A stretch of 64,000 nt of DNA. Source: Zoogloeaceae bacterium G21618-S1. GTDB lineage: Bacteria; Pseudomonadota; Gammaproteobacteria; Burkholderiales; Rhodocyclaceae. A model generated the notes under the pieces. That model was not told the DNA's origin. It ran no database searches and saw nothing but the letters and a program-made list of their open reading frames with translations. Shown here one piece after another: positions 51,416 through 60,731 of this stretch. The first letter of the stretch is position 1, and the number at the start of each line of letters is the position of its first letter. Location of the stretch: assembly GCA_027214125.1 (NCBI GenBank), contig JAPWHF010000003.1, positions 1 to 64,000 of the forward strand, in the 5' to 3' direction. Both the position numbers and the translations under genes were made by a program.

Positions 51416-53716
51416 CTAGCGCAGCGCCGGCAGGTGCAGCGTGAAGGTGGTGCCCTGACCCGATTCGCTCTTGACCGAGGCACGGCCGCCGTGACGCTCG
51501 GCCACGGTCTTGACGATCATCAGCCCGAGGCCGATACCTGCCTCGCGGCGGCTGGCGGGGGTGGGGAGGCGGCCGAAGCGATGGAACAGACGGGGGAGCA
51601 GATCTTGCCGAATGCCTTCGCCGTGGTCGCGCACCGACACCGCCCAGCCGTCGTTTTCGCGGCAAAGCGCCAGTTCGACCGTGCTGTCGGGCCGACCATA
51701 TTTGACGGCATTGCCGAGCAGGTTGACCAACGCCCGGCGCAGCAGATCGCGGTCGCCGCGCACATAGCCGTCGTCGTGACCACGGCTGTCGATGTTCACC
51801 GCCACGGTCACGCCGCGCGCCTTGGCCAGCGCCCAGATTTCGTCGGCGGCGTCTTGCATGACGGCAGCGAGGCTGACCTCCTTGAACTGGCTGGAATCGA
51901 TGGCGTCGGCGCGCACCAGGCGGAACAGGTCGTCCGCCAGCTTGAGGGCGGAGCGCGCGTAGCGGGTGAGCTGATTAAGCAGCGCATGGCCACTGGCGCT
52001 GGCGTCGCCGGCGAGCTGCTCGGCTTCGATCAGGGTAAGGATGGAGGCGATCGGCGAGCGCATGTCGTGCGACAGGTAGTGCATGGTCTCTTCGCGGCTG
52101 CGCTGGGCGTCGTGGATGCGGGTAATGTCGGCGAGGCCAAACACCGAGCCGAGTGGCCGCCCGGATGCATCGGCCAGGCCGGCCACCGACACCAGCAGGC
52201 GCGCGCCATTGGGGGCGTCGAGCTCGACGGTGCGGACACTGCCGGCGCCCTCGTGTAGCGGCACGCCGCCTTCGGTGGGCACGCCGGGCGGCCATTCCAG
52301 CGAGCGGATCGCACGCGCCACGGTGAGTGGCTCGGAGGCTTCGAGCAAGCGCATGGCTTCCCTGTTGCACAGCATGACCTGGTGGGCCGGGTTGGTCACC
52401 ACCGCACCGACCGGCAGGTGGTCGAGCGTGTCGACCACAAAACGATGCAGATCGCGCTGGCGCTGCACCGCCTGATTGACCCGGCGGATACGCAGTTGGA
52501 GGGGGTCCATCCCTTGCGCCCGCGGCAACTCGATCTGCATGGCGGGAAACAGCTTGGCGGCATCGCGGTCGAGGATTTCGAGCTGATCGTCGAGATGCCG
52601 TTGCGCGGCCTCAAGCCGCCGCCAGCTCCACAGCGGATAGCACAACAAACAGCCGAGCACGGCACCGGCCGGCGGGAACCACCACATGGCCGCATGCAGC
52701 GCGGCCCAGCTGAGCAGCAAACTGGCCGCCGACGCAGCGAAGGCGATGAGCAAGGCATTGCGCGGCGCGGCGCGCAGCATCAGGCCCATCAATAACAAAA
52801 CAATGCCGCCGGCAAAGCTGGCGGCCAGCGGCGCGGGCATCAGCCGCACGGCTTCGCCGCGCTTGAGGGCGGCATAGACGTTAGCGTTGACCTCGACACC
52901 CGGCATGGGCCGATTGAAACCCGAGGTGGGCGTGGGCACACTGTCGGCCATGCCGACCGCAGTGGCGCCGACAAACACCACCTTGTCGCGCAACGCGCCT
53001 TCGTCGACATCGCCGCGCAAGACGTCGGCGTAGGAAATGTAGCGGAAGCTGCCCGGCGGCCCGGCAAAGGGGATGCGTAGCCAGTCGGCACGATGCCAGC
53101 CCGCGCCCACGCCCGGCGGCGGGGCGGCGTAAGGGGCCGCGCGCTCGGGTTCGGCATGCTGGAGTGCGGCGAGACCAAGCTGTGGATGCCGCGCCGCGCC
53201 ATCGCCCTCCCACAAATAGACGCTGCGCGCGATGCCGTCGGGGTCGAACTCGACATGGATATGACCGATACCCGCCGCGCCGGCGGCAAACACCGGGGCC
53301 GGTGGCGCTTCGCCAACGATGGCGTTGCCGCGCGCGGCTTGTACCAGCGGGAGAATGACGCGGCCGCTGGCGCGGATGGCCTCGGCGAGTTGGGCATCGG
53401 CCTCTGGGTCAGCCGAATTGGCCTCGCTGAGGATGACGTCCATCACGATGCTGCGGGCGCCGGCCTGGCTGAGCCGTTCGATGAGCGCGGCGTGCACCGA
53501 GCGCCGCCACGGCCAGCGGCCGATCTCGGCCAGGCTGGGGTCATCGATGGCCACCACCACCACCTGTGCGTCGGCATCGGGCCGGGCCACCGACATGGCG
53601 GCATCATAGGCCACCTGATCCATACGCCACAGCCAGCCGGCCCAGGTGGCGGCCACCGCCAGGCTGACGCACAGGGCGGTAACGATCAGCCACTCGAAAA
53701 ATCCACGTTCAGTCAC
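51416..53716 (-). CDS. CHASE2-PAS sensor histidine kinase
   Basis: A 766-residue kinase. Helix at about 8-27, then an extracytoplasmic CHASE2 domain (about 30-290) with VVVVAIDDPSLAEIGRWPWRRSVHAALI and DKVVFVGATAVGMADSVPTP, both diagnostic. Three further membrane helices follow at about 300-370, then a PAS-like domain (about 425-545, VVDTLDHLPVGAVVTNPAHQVMLCNREAMRLL). The H box is HYLSHDMRSPIASILTLIE near 560, the N box NLLGNAVKYGRPD, G1 VRDHGEGI, and G2 GIGLGLMIVK. It lies 19 bp after the LysM-FecR gene. The OmpR-type regulator encoded at 56010-56714, across mscL, is the likely partner. Confidence 0.94.
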   Translation of the reverse strand: MTERGFFEWLIVTALCVSLAVAATWAGWLWRMDQVAYDAAMSVARPDADAQVVVVAIDDPSLAEIGRWPWRRSVHAALIERLSQAGARSIVMDVILSEANSADPEADAQLAEAIRASGRVILPLVQAARGNAIVGEAPPAPVFAAGAAGIGHIHVEFDPDGIARSVYLWEGDGAARHPQLGLAALQHAEPERAAPYAAPPPGVGAGWHRADWLRIPFAGPPGSFRYISYADVLRGDVDEGALRDKVVFVGATAVGMADSVPTPTSGFNRPMPGVEVNANVYAALKRGEAVRLMPAPLAASFAGGIVLLLMGLMLRAAPRNALLIAFAASAASLLLSWAALHAAMWWFPPAGAVLGCLLCYPLWSWRRLEAAQRHLDDQLEILDRDAAKLFPAMQIELPRAQGMDPLQLRIRRVNQAVQRQRDLHRFVVDTLDHLPVGAVVTNPAHQVMLCNREAMRLLEASEPLTVARAIRSLEWPPGVPTEGGVPLHEGAGSVRTVELDAPNGARLLVSVAGLADASGRPLGSVFGLADITRIHDAQRSREETMHYLSHDMRSPIASILTLIEAEQLAGDASASGHALLNQLTRYARSALKLADDLFRLVRADAIDSSQFKEVSLAAVMQDAADEIWALAKARGVTVAVNIDSRGHDDGYVRGDRDLLRRALVNLLGNAVKYGRPDSTVELALCRENDGWAVSVRDHGEGIRQDLLPRLFHRFGRLPTPASRREAGIGLGLMIVKTVAERHGGRASVKSESGQGTTFTLHLPALR

Positions 53717-53735
53717 GCTGACGCCCCGAAGACGA

Positions 53736-55355
53736 TCAAAGCAGGATCAGCAAAGGTGCGAGCAGCATCCACACCGGCAGTTCGGCCGGCACAATCACCT
53801 GCTGAGGGGCGGAATAGCCGCCGACGAAGCCATCGGGGTCGATCGCGCGGATGCGCATAAAGTAAGCCCCGGCAGCAGGCTTGGGCAGCACCAGCTCGGG
53901 CACGGTCACATTGCCGCTGGCCACCAGGTGGGTGAACTCGGCGTCGTCGGCAAACTCGTAGTCGAATTTCTGGCCGGGCTCGCCGCCCCAGGCAAAGAGC
54001 ATGTTGTCTTCGTCAAAGGCCGGTGCGGGCACTCCGGCCATCGGCGGGCGCACGGTAAGGCTCACCGGATCGCCCCAGGGGCCGCGGTCGCCATCGGCGC
54101 GGGTGCTGGCAAGACGCCAGTGGTATTCACCCGCCTCAAGCGGCACGACCGCGGCGTTGCCGGCGAGGGCGTGGTCGCGGGTAACGATGTCGGTGAAGCC
54201 GGCATCACGTGCGATCTCAAAGCGATAGCTGGCGGCGCCTTCGGCCTGCGCCCAGGCAAATTTCACCTCGCCGGCACCGGCTTTTCCGTCGGGTCGCGGG
54301 GCGTTGATGAAAGGCGGCTCGGGGCGCGCCTTGAGGCGCACAGCCAGGTCGGCATCGCGCCCTTCGAGCCCGCGCGAATCGTAGGCGCGCACACGCAGGT
54401 AGTACGCGCCGTCTGGCAAACCGGCGATCTTGAGATCGGGCACTGCCGCCTGCGTTTCAGCAACGATGCGGGTAAATCCGGCATCCTGCGCGACCTGCCC
54501 CCGATAGCCGACCGCACCAACAACAGGTGCCAGTTGCACGCGCATCACGGGGCGCTCGTAGCGTGTCGCCATGCCGGCAAGATCGGGGGCCGGCAGCAAC
54601 GGAACGGGCGCAGCCAAGGGCTGGCCGGCGCGCGCCACCAGCCCGAAACCTTGCTTGAGTGCGATTTCGCGGCCCGGCTTGTCGCCACGCACGGCGACGG
54701 TGCCGCTGCGCATTTCGGCGCGGGTCTGGCCGGATTCGCTGGCCACGCGGAAGCTGGTGCCACGTACGCCGATAATGGCGGTCGGGGTGTGGATGCGATA
54801 GCGCGCGGCCGGCCCGGCCTGCGGCTTGACCTCGGTTTCGATTCGGCCCTGACGTACGTCGAAGGTGGCACGCTGAACATCGTCCACGCCCTTGAACCCG
54901 TGCAGCGCGTCGATACGCACATCGCTTTGCGGTTGCAAGGTGAGGCGGGAGCCATCGGGCAGTTCTAGCGTCATGAAGCCTTCAGCCGGCGTCACCAGCC
55001 GGGCGCCTTCCGACACTTTCTGGTCAACCGCGAGGGGCTGGCCATCGGCGCTGGCGCCACCGCTAACGTGCACCACGCGCGCGGCGCGCGGTTCTTTGCG
55101 CAGTAGCGTGACGGGGATGCGCAGGCTGCGTCCGATCGGTATCCGGTAGGGGTCGGCAACCGCGTTGAGGCGCTGCACGGTCGGCCAGCGATCAGGGTTT
55201 TCGAGCAAGGTTTTGCCCAACCCGATCAGGGTGTCGCCCGGCTGCACCACGTAGGTCACGGCATCATCGGCAGCATGCGCAGCCCCGCCCCCTGACAGTA
55301 CAAAAGCCGCCAGACCGACGACCAACAGACGACGGATTGTGACTTTCGGTTGCAT
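53736..55355 (-). CDS. Exported LysM-FecR domain protein
   Basis: A 539-residue exported protein. Signal peptide to about residue 29 (ending AHA), a LysM peptidoglycan-binding domain ([29 protein letters not shown], about 36-85), and a FecR domain (about 110-230) with [14 protein letters not shown] and [17 protein letters not shown]. Two or three fibronectin-III-like units follow, repeating [22 protein letters not shown] and [10 protein letters not shown] short hydrophobic C-terminus ([11 protein letters not shown]) suggests membrane association. ATG 55355 has GAAGGGA upstream. FecR-LysM proteins beside CHASE2 kinases or cyclases are a recurrent arrangement; the FecR part probably relays an envelope signal. 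Confidence 0.9.
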   Translation of the reverse strand: MQPKVTIRRLLVVGLAAFVLSGGGAAHAADDAVTYVVQPGDTLIGLGKTLLENPDRWPTVQRLNAVADPYRIPIGRSLRIPVTLLRKEPRAARVVHVSGGASADGQPLAVDQKVSEGARLVTPAEGFMTLELPDGSRLTLQPQSDVRIDALHGFKGVDDVQRATFDVRQGRIETEVKPQAGPAARYRIHTPTAIIGVRGTSFRVASESGQTRAEMRSGTVAVRGDKPGREIALKQGFGLVARAGQPLAAPVPLLPAPDLAGMATRYERPVMRVQLAPVVGAVGYRGQVAQDAGFTRIVAETQAAVPDLKIAGLPDGAYYLRVRAYDSRGLEGRDADLAVRLKARPEPPFINAPRPDGKAGAGEVKFAWAQAEGAASYRFEIARDAGFTDIVTRDHALAGNAAVVPLEAGEYHWRLASTRADGDRGPWGDPVSLTVRPPMAGVPAPAFDEDNMLFAWGGEPGQKFDYEFADDAEFTHLVASGNVTVPELVLPKPAAGAYFMRIRAIDPDGFVGGYSAPQQVIVPAELPVWMLLAPLLILL

Positions 55356-55560
55356 CGGGCGTCCCTTCGTAAGCAAGCGTTTCATCATACGTGCGATGAC
55401 GGTTCTTGCCGTGAAAAACAGTGATAATTCTTCTCACGAACGACAAATCCGTCTAACGTCGCCATCTGGACAGCATAGTCCACAGCCGTCGCAAAAGCCG
55501 TCAAATCAGGCACACGGGCATTCGACCGCCGACAGTGGCCTCCAGCCAGGAGTTCAGCAG

Positions 55561-55983
55561 ATGAGTATTATTTCGGAGTTCAAGGAATTTGCCGTCAAGG
55601 GCAACGTGATGGACATGGCCGTCGGCGTGATCATCGGCGCAGCCTTCGGAAAGATCGTCAATTCGGCGGTCAATGACCTGGTGATGCCGATCGTGGGCAA
55701 GATGATTGGCGGAGTCGACTTCTCCAATCTGTACGTCAATCTGGGCGAGGGCACGTTCGCCTCGCTGGCCGAGGCGGAAAAAGCCGGCGCACCGCTGATC
55801 AAGTACGGGGTGTTCATCAATACGACGCTGGATTTCGTGATTGTGGCCTTTGCGATCTTCATGGCCATCAAGGCGATCAACAAACTCAAGCGCGAAGCGC
55901 CGCCCGAGCCGGAAGCGCCCAAGGCCGATCCGGAAGACATCGTATTGCTGCGTGAGATTCGTGATTCGCTGAAGCGCAACTGA
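55561..55983 (+). CDS. mscL: Large-conductance mechanosensitive channel MscL
   Basis: A 140-residue osmotic safety-valve channel. It starts with the amphipathic helix [42 protein letters not shown], which includes the glycine-rich TM1 pore, then a periplasmic loop. TM2 is [26 protein letters not shown], followed by a C-terminal helix with [21 protein letters not shown] 55561 has CAGGAG seven bases upstream. It lies inside the CHASE2/OmpR signalling block, in opposite orientation. Confidence 0.97.
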   Translation: MSIISEFKEFAVKGNVMDMAVGVIIGAAFGKIVNSAVNDLVMPIVGKMIGGVDFSNLYVNLGEGTFASLAEAEKAGAPLIKYGVFINTTLDFVIVAFAIFMAIKAINKLKREAPPEPEAPKADPEDIVLLREIRDSLKRN

Positions 55984-56009
55984 AGCCACTGGCCGGGCGA
56001 GGCCGTCGA

Positions 56010-56714
56010 TCAGTCGGCGGCGTCCTCGGCGGCGTCGATTTGCTCGAGCCGATAGCCATAGTTATAGGTGGGCGTCAGACGAAAGCCGTTTTCGGGCCGC
56101 AGACCCAGTTTGCTGCGCACCCGGCTGATGTGGGTGTCGACGGTGCGCGTGGCGAGGTTGGGATTGCGCCCCCACACGGCTTCGAGCATGTGGCCACGCG
56201 AGAGCAGACGGCCAAGGTTCTTGAACAGGAAAGCGGCAAGGTCGAATTCCTTGTCGGTCAGCTCGACGGGCTCACCGTCGAGGGTGACCCGCTTGGAGTG
56301 CACATCGAAGCTGAAGGGCGGCACTTCGATCATCGAGTCGGACGCCTGCGGACGGGCACGACGCATGACGGCATCGATACGCGAGAGCAACTCGAAGCGA
56401 CGCAGCGGCTTGACCAGATAGTCGTCTGCACCGGCGCCGAGCGCCGTGACAATGTCTTCTTCGGCATCGCGCGCGGTAATGAAGATTACCGGGGTGTCGT
56501 TGGCGCGGTCTTCACGCAGCCAGTGCAGCACCTCGGTGCCGGTCATCTCCGGCAGCATCCAGTCGATCAGGCACAAGTCGAAGCTTTCTCGCCCGGCGAC
56601 GCGAATGAAATCGCGCGACTGCGAGAAAACATGCACGTCATGCCCGGCCTGGCGCAACCAATCGGCCAGCGTATCACTCTGGAGCGTGTCGTCTTCAAGA
56701 ATGGCCAATCGCAC
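56010..56714 (-). CDS. OmpR/PhoB-family response regulator
   Basis: A 234-residue regulator. The receiver has acidic pair LEDD near 6-9, phosphoacceptor in CLIDWMLPEMTG (Asp near 51), Thr in FITARD and Lys in DDYLVKPLRR. The winged-helix output domain (about 128-228) contains VELTDKEFDLAAFLFKNLGRLLSRGHMLEAVWG and RTVDTHISRVRSKLGL. The C-terminus ends with an acidic tail. It is convergent with mscL. The CHASE2 kinase is the only unpaired transmembrane kinase nearby in the same direction, so they are likely cognate. Confidence 0.95.
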   Translation of the reverse strand: MRLAILEDDTLQSDTLADWLRQAGHDVHVFSQSRDFIRVAGRESFDLCLIDWMLPEMTGTEVLHWLREDRANDTPVIFITARDAEEDIVTALGAGADDYLVKPLRRFELLSRIDAVMRRARPQASDSMIEVPPFSFDVHSKRVTLDGEPVELTDKEFDLAAFLFKNLGRLLSRGHMLEAVWGRNPNLATRTVDTHISRVRSKLGLRPENGFRLTPTYNYGYRLEQIDAAEDAAD

Positions 56715-56798
56715 GGCGGCGTCCTCGCTCTGTCACAAATTCAATCGATCTTGACCAAACATCCTACCGCAAATCGCTACGACCATCCGGTAGCGTAT

Positions 56799-57440
56799 TC
56801 AACGGCCATCGCCTACATACGGGTTATTTGCGCGTTCAGCGCCGAAGGTCGACTGCGGACCATGGCCGGGGATGAAGCTGACATCGTCCCCCAGCGGCCA
56901 CAGCTTGTCGCGGATCGCTGCCACCAAGGTCGCGTGGTCGCCTCGCGGAAAATCGGTGCGACCAATCGAGCCGGCAAACAACACATCGCCCACCACTGCC
57001 AAACGCGATCCAGCATCGAAAAACACGACATGGCCCGGCGTATGGCCCGGCGTATGAAGCACCTGAAGCTGATTTTTGCCGATCTCGACCATGTCACCGT
57101 CTTCGAGCCAACGGTCGGGCTCGAAGGACTCGACCGGCGGAAAGCCGAACATCTTGCTCTGCTTTTCCAGCGCGTCGAGCCAGAAGCGCTCTTCACGCTG
57201 CGGTCCGATGATGGGCACATCCAGCAAGCGCGCGAGCTCGGAAGTTGCACCGGCGTGATCGATATGGCCATGAGTCAGAAGGATCTTGTCGACCTCAACC
57301 CCCGCGTCGGCGATCGCCGCCACAATGCGGGGGACATCACCACCGGGGTCGACAACAGCCGCCTTGCGGGTGTCGGAACACCACAGCAAGGAACAATTCT
57401 GGGCAAAGGGCGTTACGGGAATGATGCGATATTCGAGCAT
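56799..57440 (-). CDS. MBL-fold metallo-hydrolase (glyoxalase II-like)
   Basis: A 213-residue metallo-beta-lactamase-fold enzyme. Metal motif THGHIDHAG near 58-66, the next ligand histidine in TPGHTPGHVVFF near 132, the bridging aspartate in VVGDVLFAGSIGRTDFP near 155, and the last histidine in FIPGHGPQSTFG near 195. These match the YcbL/glyoxalase II-like branch, which hydrolyses thioesters such as S-lactoylglutathione in some members. ATG 57440 has CCAGGTGACC directly upstream; GTG 57446 is an alternative. It starts 40 bp from the tRNA-Arg gene. Confidence 0.93.
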   Translation of the reverse strand: MLEYRIIPVTPFAQNCSLLWCSDTRKAAVVDPGGDVPRIVAAIADAGVEVDKILLTHGHIDHAGATSELARLLDVPIIGPQREERFWLDALEKQSKMFGFPPVESFEPDRWLEDGDMVEIGKNQLQVLHTPGHTPGHVVFFDAGSRLAVVGDVLFAGSIGRTDFPRGDHATLVAAIRDKLWPLGDDVSFIPGHGPQSTFGAERANNPYVGDGR

Positions 57441-57479
57441 GGTCACCTGGTATGACCGCCGAAACCGACTGGTGGGGCA

Positions 57480-57555
57480 TGGCGCGCCTGGCTGGAATCG
57501 AACCAGCGGCCCCTGGCTTCGGAGGCCAGTACTCTATCCACTGAGCTACAGGCGC
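57480..57555 (-). tRNA. tRNA-Arg (anticodon CCG)
   Basis: A 76-nt cloverleaf on the leftward strand. Acceptor GCGCCTG pairs with CAGGCGC. The D arm is GCTC/GAGT and the anticodon stem CTGGC/GCCAG with loop CTCCGAA, giving CCG. The T arm is GCTGG/CCAGC with TTCGATT, then discriminator G and encoded CCA. Confidence 0.96.
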
Positions 57556-57676
57556 GCAGAGGGCGTGAGAATAGCCCTTTTTGCAAAAAGCGTCCACGTC
57601 GGCGTTTTCCAAACCGCCTCATGCCCCGCTATAATCGCCGCTTTATGATTGTTGCACCCGCACAGAGGAAAAGAGC

Positions 57677-58105
57677 ATGACCCAAACACGCCTCCTGAGC
57701 CTTCTCGCCATCCTCGCCCTGCCGCTGGCCGGCTGTGGTGATAACAAAAGCATCGACGGTGAGATGTCTGCCCAACTGACCCAACCCGTCGCGCGCGTCG
57801 AACTGGCGATTGCCAAAGTCGCTCCGGGTAGCCGTACCGGTGAACAGATCTACACCAGCGTCTGCGCGGCCTGTCATGGCTCCGGCGTGCTCGAAGCACC
57901 CAAGACGGGCGACAAAGCCGCCTGGGCGCCGCGTCTCGCGATGGGCCTTGATGGCCTCGTCGCCAGCGCCAATGCGGGCAAGGGCGCCATGCCGCCCAAG
58001 GGCGGCGCGAGCGATCTGACCGACAAGGAGCTCGTGCGGGCCGTCGCGTACTTGGCCAACCAGGCCGGCGCCAGCTTCACCGAACCGCCGGTCGAGGGCA
58101 ACTAA
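57677..58105 (+). CDS. Lipid-anchored c5-type cytochrome c
   Basis: A 142-residue single-heme cytochrome. The signal peptide ends in a lipobox, LAGC (Cys20), so the protein is probably anchored to a membrane facing the periplasm. Heme site CAACH near 63-67, and the distal methionine in GKGAMPPKGG near 107, followed by a c5-like ending DLTDKELVRAVAYLANQAG. Cytochrome c5 proteins shuttle electrons to terminal oxidases or denitrification enzymes. A strong terminator follows 17 bp after the stop, so it is a single-gene unit. Confidence 0.92.
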   Translation: MTQTRLLSLLAILALPLAGCGDNKSIDGEMSAQLTQPVARVELAIAKVAPGSRTGEQIYTSVCAACHGSGVLEAPKTGDKAAWAPRLAMGLDGLVASANAGKGAMPPKGGASDLTDKELVRAVAYLANQAGASFTEPPVEGN

Positions 58106-58122
58106 GTCTGCAGAGCAACGAG

Positions 58123-58153
58123 AAAAAGCCCGCGCGTCGCGCGGGCTTTTTTT
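58123..58153. terminator. Bidirectional rho-independent terminator after the cytochrome gene
   Basis: AAAAAGCCCGCGC (58123-58135) pairs with GCGCGGGCTTTTT (58139-58151) around GTC and runs into T7. It serves the cytochrome gene and, in the other direction, the Lrp-type gene ending at 58171. Confidence 0.92.
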
Positions 58154-58170
58154 GTCCACCGCGTCCGCAA

Positions 58171-58629
58171 TCAGATCGGCAGCGCTGTTTCGTTCTTGAT
58201 CTCACGTAGCGTCACGCTCGTGCGCACCACGTCAACCTCCTGCATCTTCAGCAAAAAACTGTGCATGAAGGCCGTGTAGGCGTCCATGTCGGGCAGGTAG
58301 ACCTTCATCAGGTAATCGCTCTCACCCGTCAGTTCATAGCACTCGACCACTTCCGGCCGCGTCGCCACCATGGTCTCAAACTGCTCGGCAATCAATGCGC
58401 TGTGCTTCTTGAGGCGCACCTGACACCACAGGCAAGCGTCCAGCCCCAGCTTCTTTCGGTCGAGCAGGGCAACGTAGGCGCGGATCACCCCATCCTCTTC
58501 CAGCTCACGCACCCGGCGCCAGCAAGGCGACACCGACAAGCCGACCCGATCAGCCAATTCCTGATTGCTGATACGGGAGTTCTTTTGCAGCTCGGCAAGG
58601 ATCTGGCGCTGAATACGATCAATCTTCAT
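58171..58629 (-). CDS. Lrp/AsnC-family transcriptional regulator
   Basis: A 152-residue regulator. The N-terminal HTH (about 3-60) reads IDRIQRQILAELQKNSRISNQELADRVGLSVSPCWRRVRELEEDGVIRAYVALLD. The C-terminal RAM/AsnC ligand-binding domain (about 65-148) contains VVECYELTGESDYLMKVYLPDMDAYTAFM and VVRTSVTLREIKNETALPI. It senses amino acids in family members. The start at 58629 is chosen because it begins directly at the HTH; an ATG at 58647 is also open, and neither has a strong ribosome site. It is divergent from the HAD dehalogenase. Confidence 0.93.
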   Translation of the reverse strand: MKIDRIQRQILAELQKNSRISNQELADRVGLSVSPCWRRVRELEEDGVIRAYVALLDRKKLGLDACLWCQVRLKKHSALIAEQFETMVATRPEVVECYELTGESDYLMKVYLPDMDAYTAFMHSFLLKMQEVDVVRTSVTLREIKNETALPI

Positions 58630-58958
58630 GGTGGCGTCGCAAGGCATCTAAATCAGAAAGTTTTTTCTCTGCACGGCTGGCGCGAGAAATTTTTTGCCAA
58701 TTCTAGGCCAAGTCCCGGCGCAAAGAAATGCGTCGTCGCGCGAACCGAAAGAATACCGAGCCAAGACGAACCACACGCGCAGCGACGCTATCGCCTTGCA
58801 CCGCAAACCGAGGGAATCCAGTCGTTTTGCACAAACACCGAAGACTGACCGGCGGGATGATCGGACCGCACTCACACGTTGCTCCGGCACAATCGCAACG
58901 CCTGAGAATCTGACACACTGAATCACGCCACGCGCAGAATGTCTCGAGGAGGACGCCC
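58630..58958. other. Divergent intergenic region between Lrp-type regulator and dehalogenase
   Basis: It contains no convincing gene. It should hold promoters for both flanking genes and possibly Lrp-type operator sites; I see no clear palindrome. GGAGGA just before 58959 is the dehalogenase ribosome site. Confidence 0.5.
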
Positions 58959-59657
58959 ATGTCCCGCAACGCCCCCGCCTTGATTCTCGTTTTCGATGTG
59001 AATGAAACACTGCTCGACATCACCACGCTCGAACCGCTGTTTGAACGCGTCTTCGGCGACCGGATGGTGCTCAGAGAATGGTTTGCGCAGCTCATTCTGT
59101 ATTCCCAAACACTGACGCTTTCCGGTCTTTACACGCCCTTCGGCGAACTGGGCGTCGGCACGCTACGCATGGTTGCCTCGACGCGCGGCGTCACCATCGC
59201 CGACGAGGACATCGATGAACTGAAAACACGCATGAACACCATGCCCGCGCACCCCGATGTCGTGCCCGCGCTCACCCGCTTGCGCGATGCGGGTTTCCGG
59301 ATGGTGACACTGACAAATTCGGCGAGTACCGCGTCGCCCACGCCACTGGAGCGTGCCGGGATTCGCGACTTCTTCGAACACGGCTTCAGTGTCGAAACCG
59401 TTCAGAAGTTCAAACCGGCCCCCGAAACCTACCGCCACGTGGCGCAGGCACTCGGTGTCGACACCGCGAAACTGTGTCTCATTGCCTGTCATCTATGGGA
59501 TACGGTGGGCGCTCAGGCCGCGGGCTGCCGCGGTGCACTGGTGGCCCGCCCCCACAACGCGATGCTGCCAGCTGCGAACGTGCCGCCACCCGACCTTAGC
59601 GCCTCTGACCTGACCCATCTCGCCGACCAGATCGTGCAGCGCTGGCAAGCGCGCTAA
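58959..59657 (+). CDS. HAD-superfamily type II (S)-2-haloacid dehalogenase-like hydrolase
   Basis: A 232-residue HAD enzyme of the L-2-haloacid dehalogenase type. Nucleophile motif VFDVNETLLD near 10-19 (first Asp), motif II in TLTNSAS near 120, motif III lysine in SVETVQKFKPAPETYRHVAQALG near 150, and motif IV region in CHLWDTVGAQAAGC near 178. The family hydrolyses 2-haloalkanoic acids, but many members act on other small acids. Ribosome site GGAGGA. It follows the divergent Lrp-type gene, which might regulate it. Confidence 0.9.
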   Translation: MSRNAPALILVFDVNETLLDITTLEPLFERVFGDRMVLREWFAQLILYSQTLTLSGLYTPFGELGVGTLRMVASTRGVTIADEDIDELKTRMNTMPAHPDVVPALTRLRDAGFRMVTLTNSASTASPTPLERAGIRDFFEHGFSVETVQKFKPAPETYRHVAQALGVDTAKLCLIACHLWDTVGAQAAGCRGALVARPHNAMLPAANVPPPDLSASDLTHLADQIVQRWQAR

Positions 59658-59669
59658 AGCCGCTGCCCG

Positions 59670-59707
59670 AAAACACCGTGCCGCGTCAGATGCTGACGCG
59701 GCACGGT
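59670..59707. terminator. Long perfect hairpin between convergent genes
   Basis: ACCGTGCCGCGTCAG (59675-59689) pairs with CTGACGCGGCACGGT (59693-59707) around ATG. On the leftward strand GTTTTCGG follows, making it an intrinsic terminator for the SnoaL-like gene (stop 59741). On the rightward strand there is no T run, so it is only a stem for the dehalogenase message. Confidence 0.8.
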
Positions 59708-59740
59708 CAAGGCGATTGGCCCGCGCGCCTGGCGGCAAGA

Positions 59741-60616
59741 TCAGAACTTGCCGTTGTCGTTCTTCCACTCGGCCCGTGCAGGGAGGGTTTCCATCGTGTC
59801 CCAATGCTCGGCGATCGTGCCGTTCTCGACCCGAAAGAGGTCATAGAATGAGGTCGGCTTGGCGGAAAAGCTGCCTTCGCTGACCACCAGCACGAAGTTG
59901 CCCTCGCCCAGCACCTTGTGGATACGATCGTATTTCATGGTCATGCCCTGCGCGGCCATGGCCTGCAGTGCGCTTCCCAGACCCGACAGACCATCGCCGA
60001 TCTGCGGGTTGTGCTGAATATAAGCATCGCCATTGAAGTAGCCGCTCAGTTTTTCCATGCGGCCATTCACCAGAATGTCTTCGACAAAGCTGCGCACCAG
60101 GGTCTTGTTGGCCGCGGTCTTGTCCCGGTCCACCACATGGGCTACACCGTCGGTCATTGTGTGGCCGCTGGGGTTGGCCGAGGCGGGCTTCTCCTGCAGG
60201 TTGTCCCAGTGCTCGACGATCTGGCCATTCTCGAAACGGAAGATGTCAAAACCGATTTTCGGGCCGAAGAAATTGTAATCGGTATGCGTAAACACATAGT
60301 CGCCGTCCTGGAAGGCGCGCACCGTATTCACCCTGGCGCTGCCGGCGGGCAGTTGCTGAAGAACGGCACCAAAGCCAGCCAGACCGTCGGCGACGGCCAG
60401 GTTGTGCTGGACGTACTTGATCGGGTTGATATAAGCCACCGGCTTCGCATCACCCGTTTCAATGCTTTTCAACAGTTCAGTGACTTGCCGTACGTGATTG
60501 GTGGTCATATTTTTGTCCTTCTCGGGGGGCGTGGCGGCTGCGCCGGACGCCATTGAGATTGCGGTAAAGGCAGAAAAAACGAGGGGTCGGTAAAGATTTT
60601 TCACAGCATGCTCCAT
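59741..60616 (-). CDS. Exported protein with two SnoaL-like (NTF2-fold) domains
   Basis: A 291-residue protein. Signal peptide at about 1-28 (ending GAAA), then two SnoaL/NTF2-like domains. Domain 1 (about 42-145) has YVQHNLAVADGLAGFGAVL and FDIFRFENGQIVEHWDNLQ. Domain 2 (about 163-285) has YIQHNPQIGDGLSGLGSAL and YDLFRVENGTIAEHWDTME. Both are the SnoaL-like polyketide-cyclase-type pattern. They could bind small hydrophobic ligands or catalyse a simple isomerisation; no substrate is visible. It is divergent from an AraC regulator by 115 bp. The same domain occurs again in the gene at 61655-62038. Confidence 0.85.
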   Translation of the reverse strand: MEHAVKNLYRPLVFSAFTAISMASGAAATPPEKDKNMTTNHVRQVTELLKSIETGDAKPVAYINPIKYVQHNLAVADGLAGFGAVLQQLPAGSARVNTVRAFQDGDYVFTHTDYNFFGPKIGFDIFRFENGQIVEHWDNLQEKPASANPSGHTMTDGVAHVVDRDKTAANKTLVRSFVEDILVNGRMEKLSGYFNGDAYIQHNPQIGDGLSGLGSALQAMAAQGMTMKYDRIHKVLGEGNFVLVVSEGSFSAKPTSFYDLFRVENGTIAEHWDTMETLPARAEWKNDNGKF

Positions 60617-60731
60617 AGGAATTCTTGTCAGGGCTCACAACGAAAAAGCCATGGACACATGATAGGAGCGCCCCCTTTGCATGACCCGGTAGAATGCAGT
60701 GCGTTAATGGTAAAAATCGGACAAATTCAGC

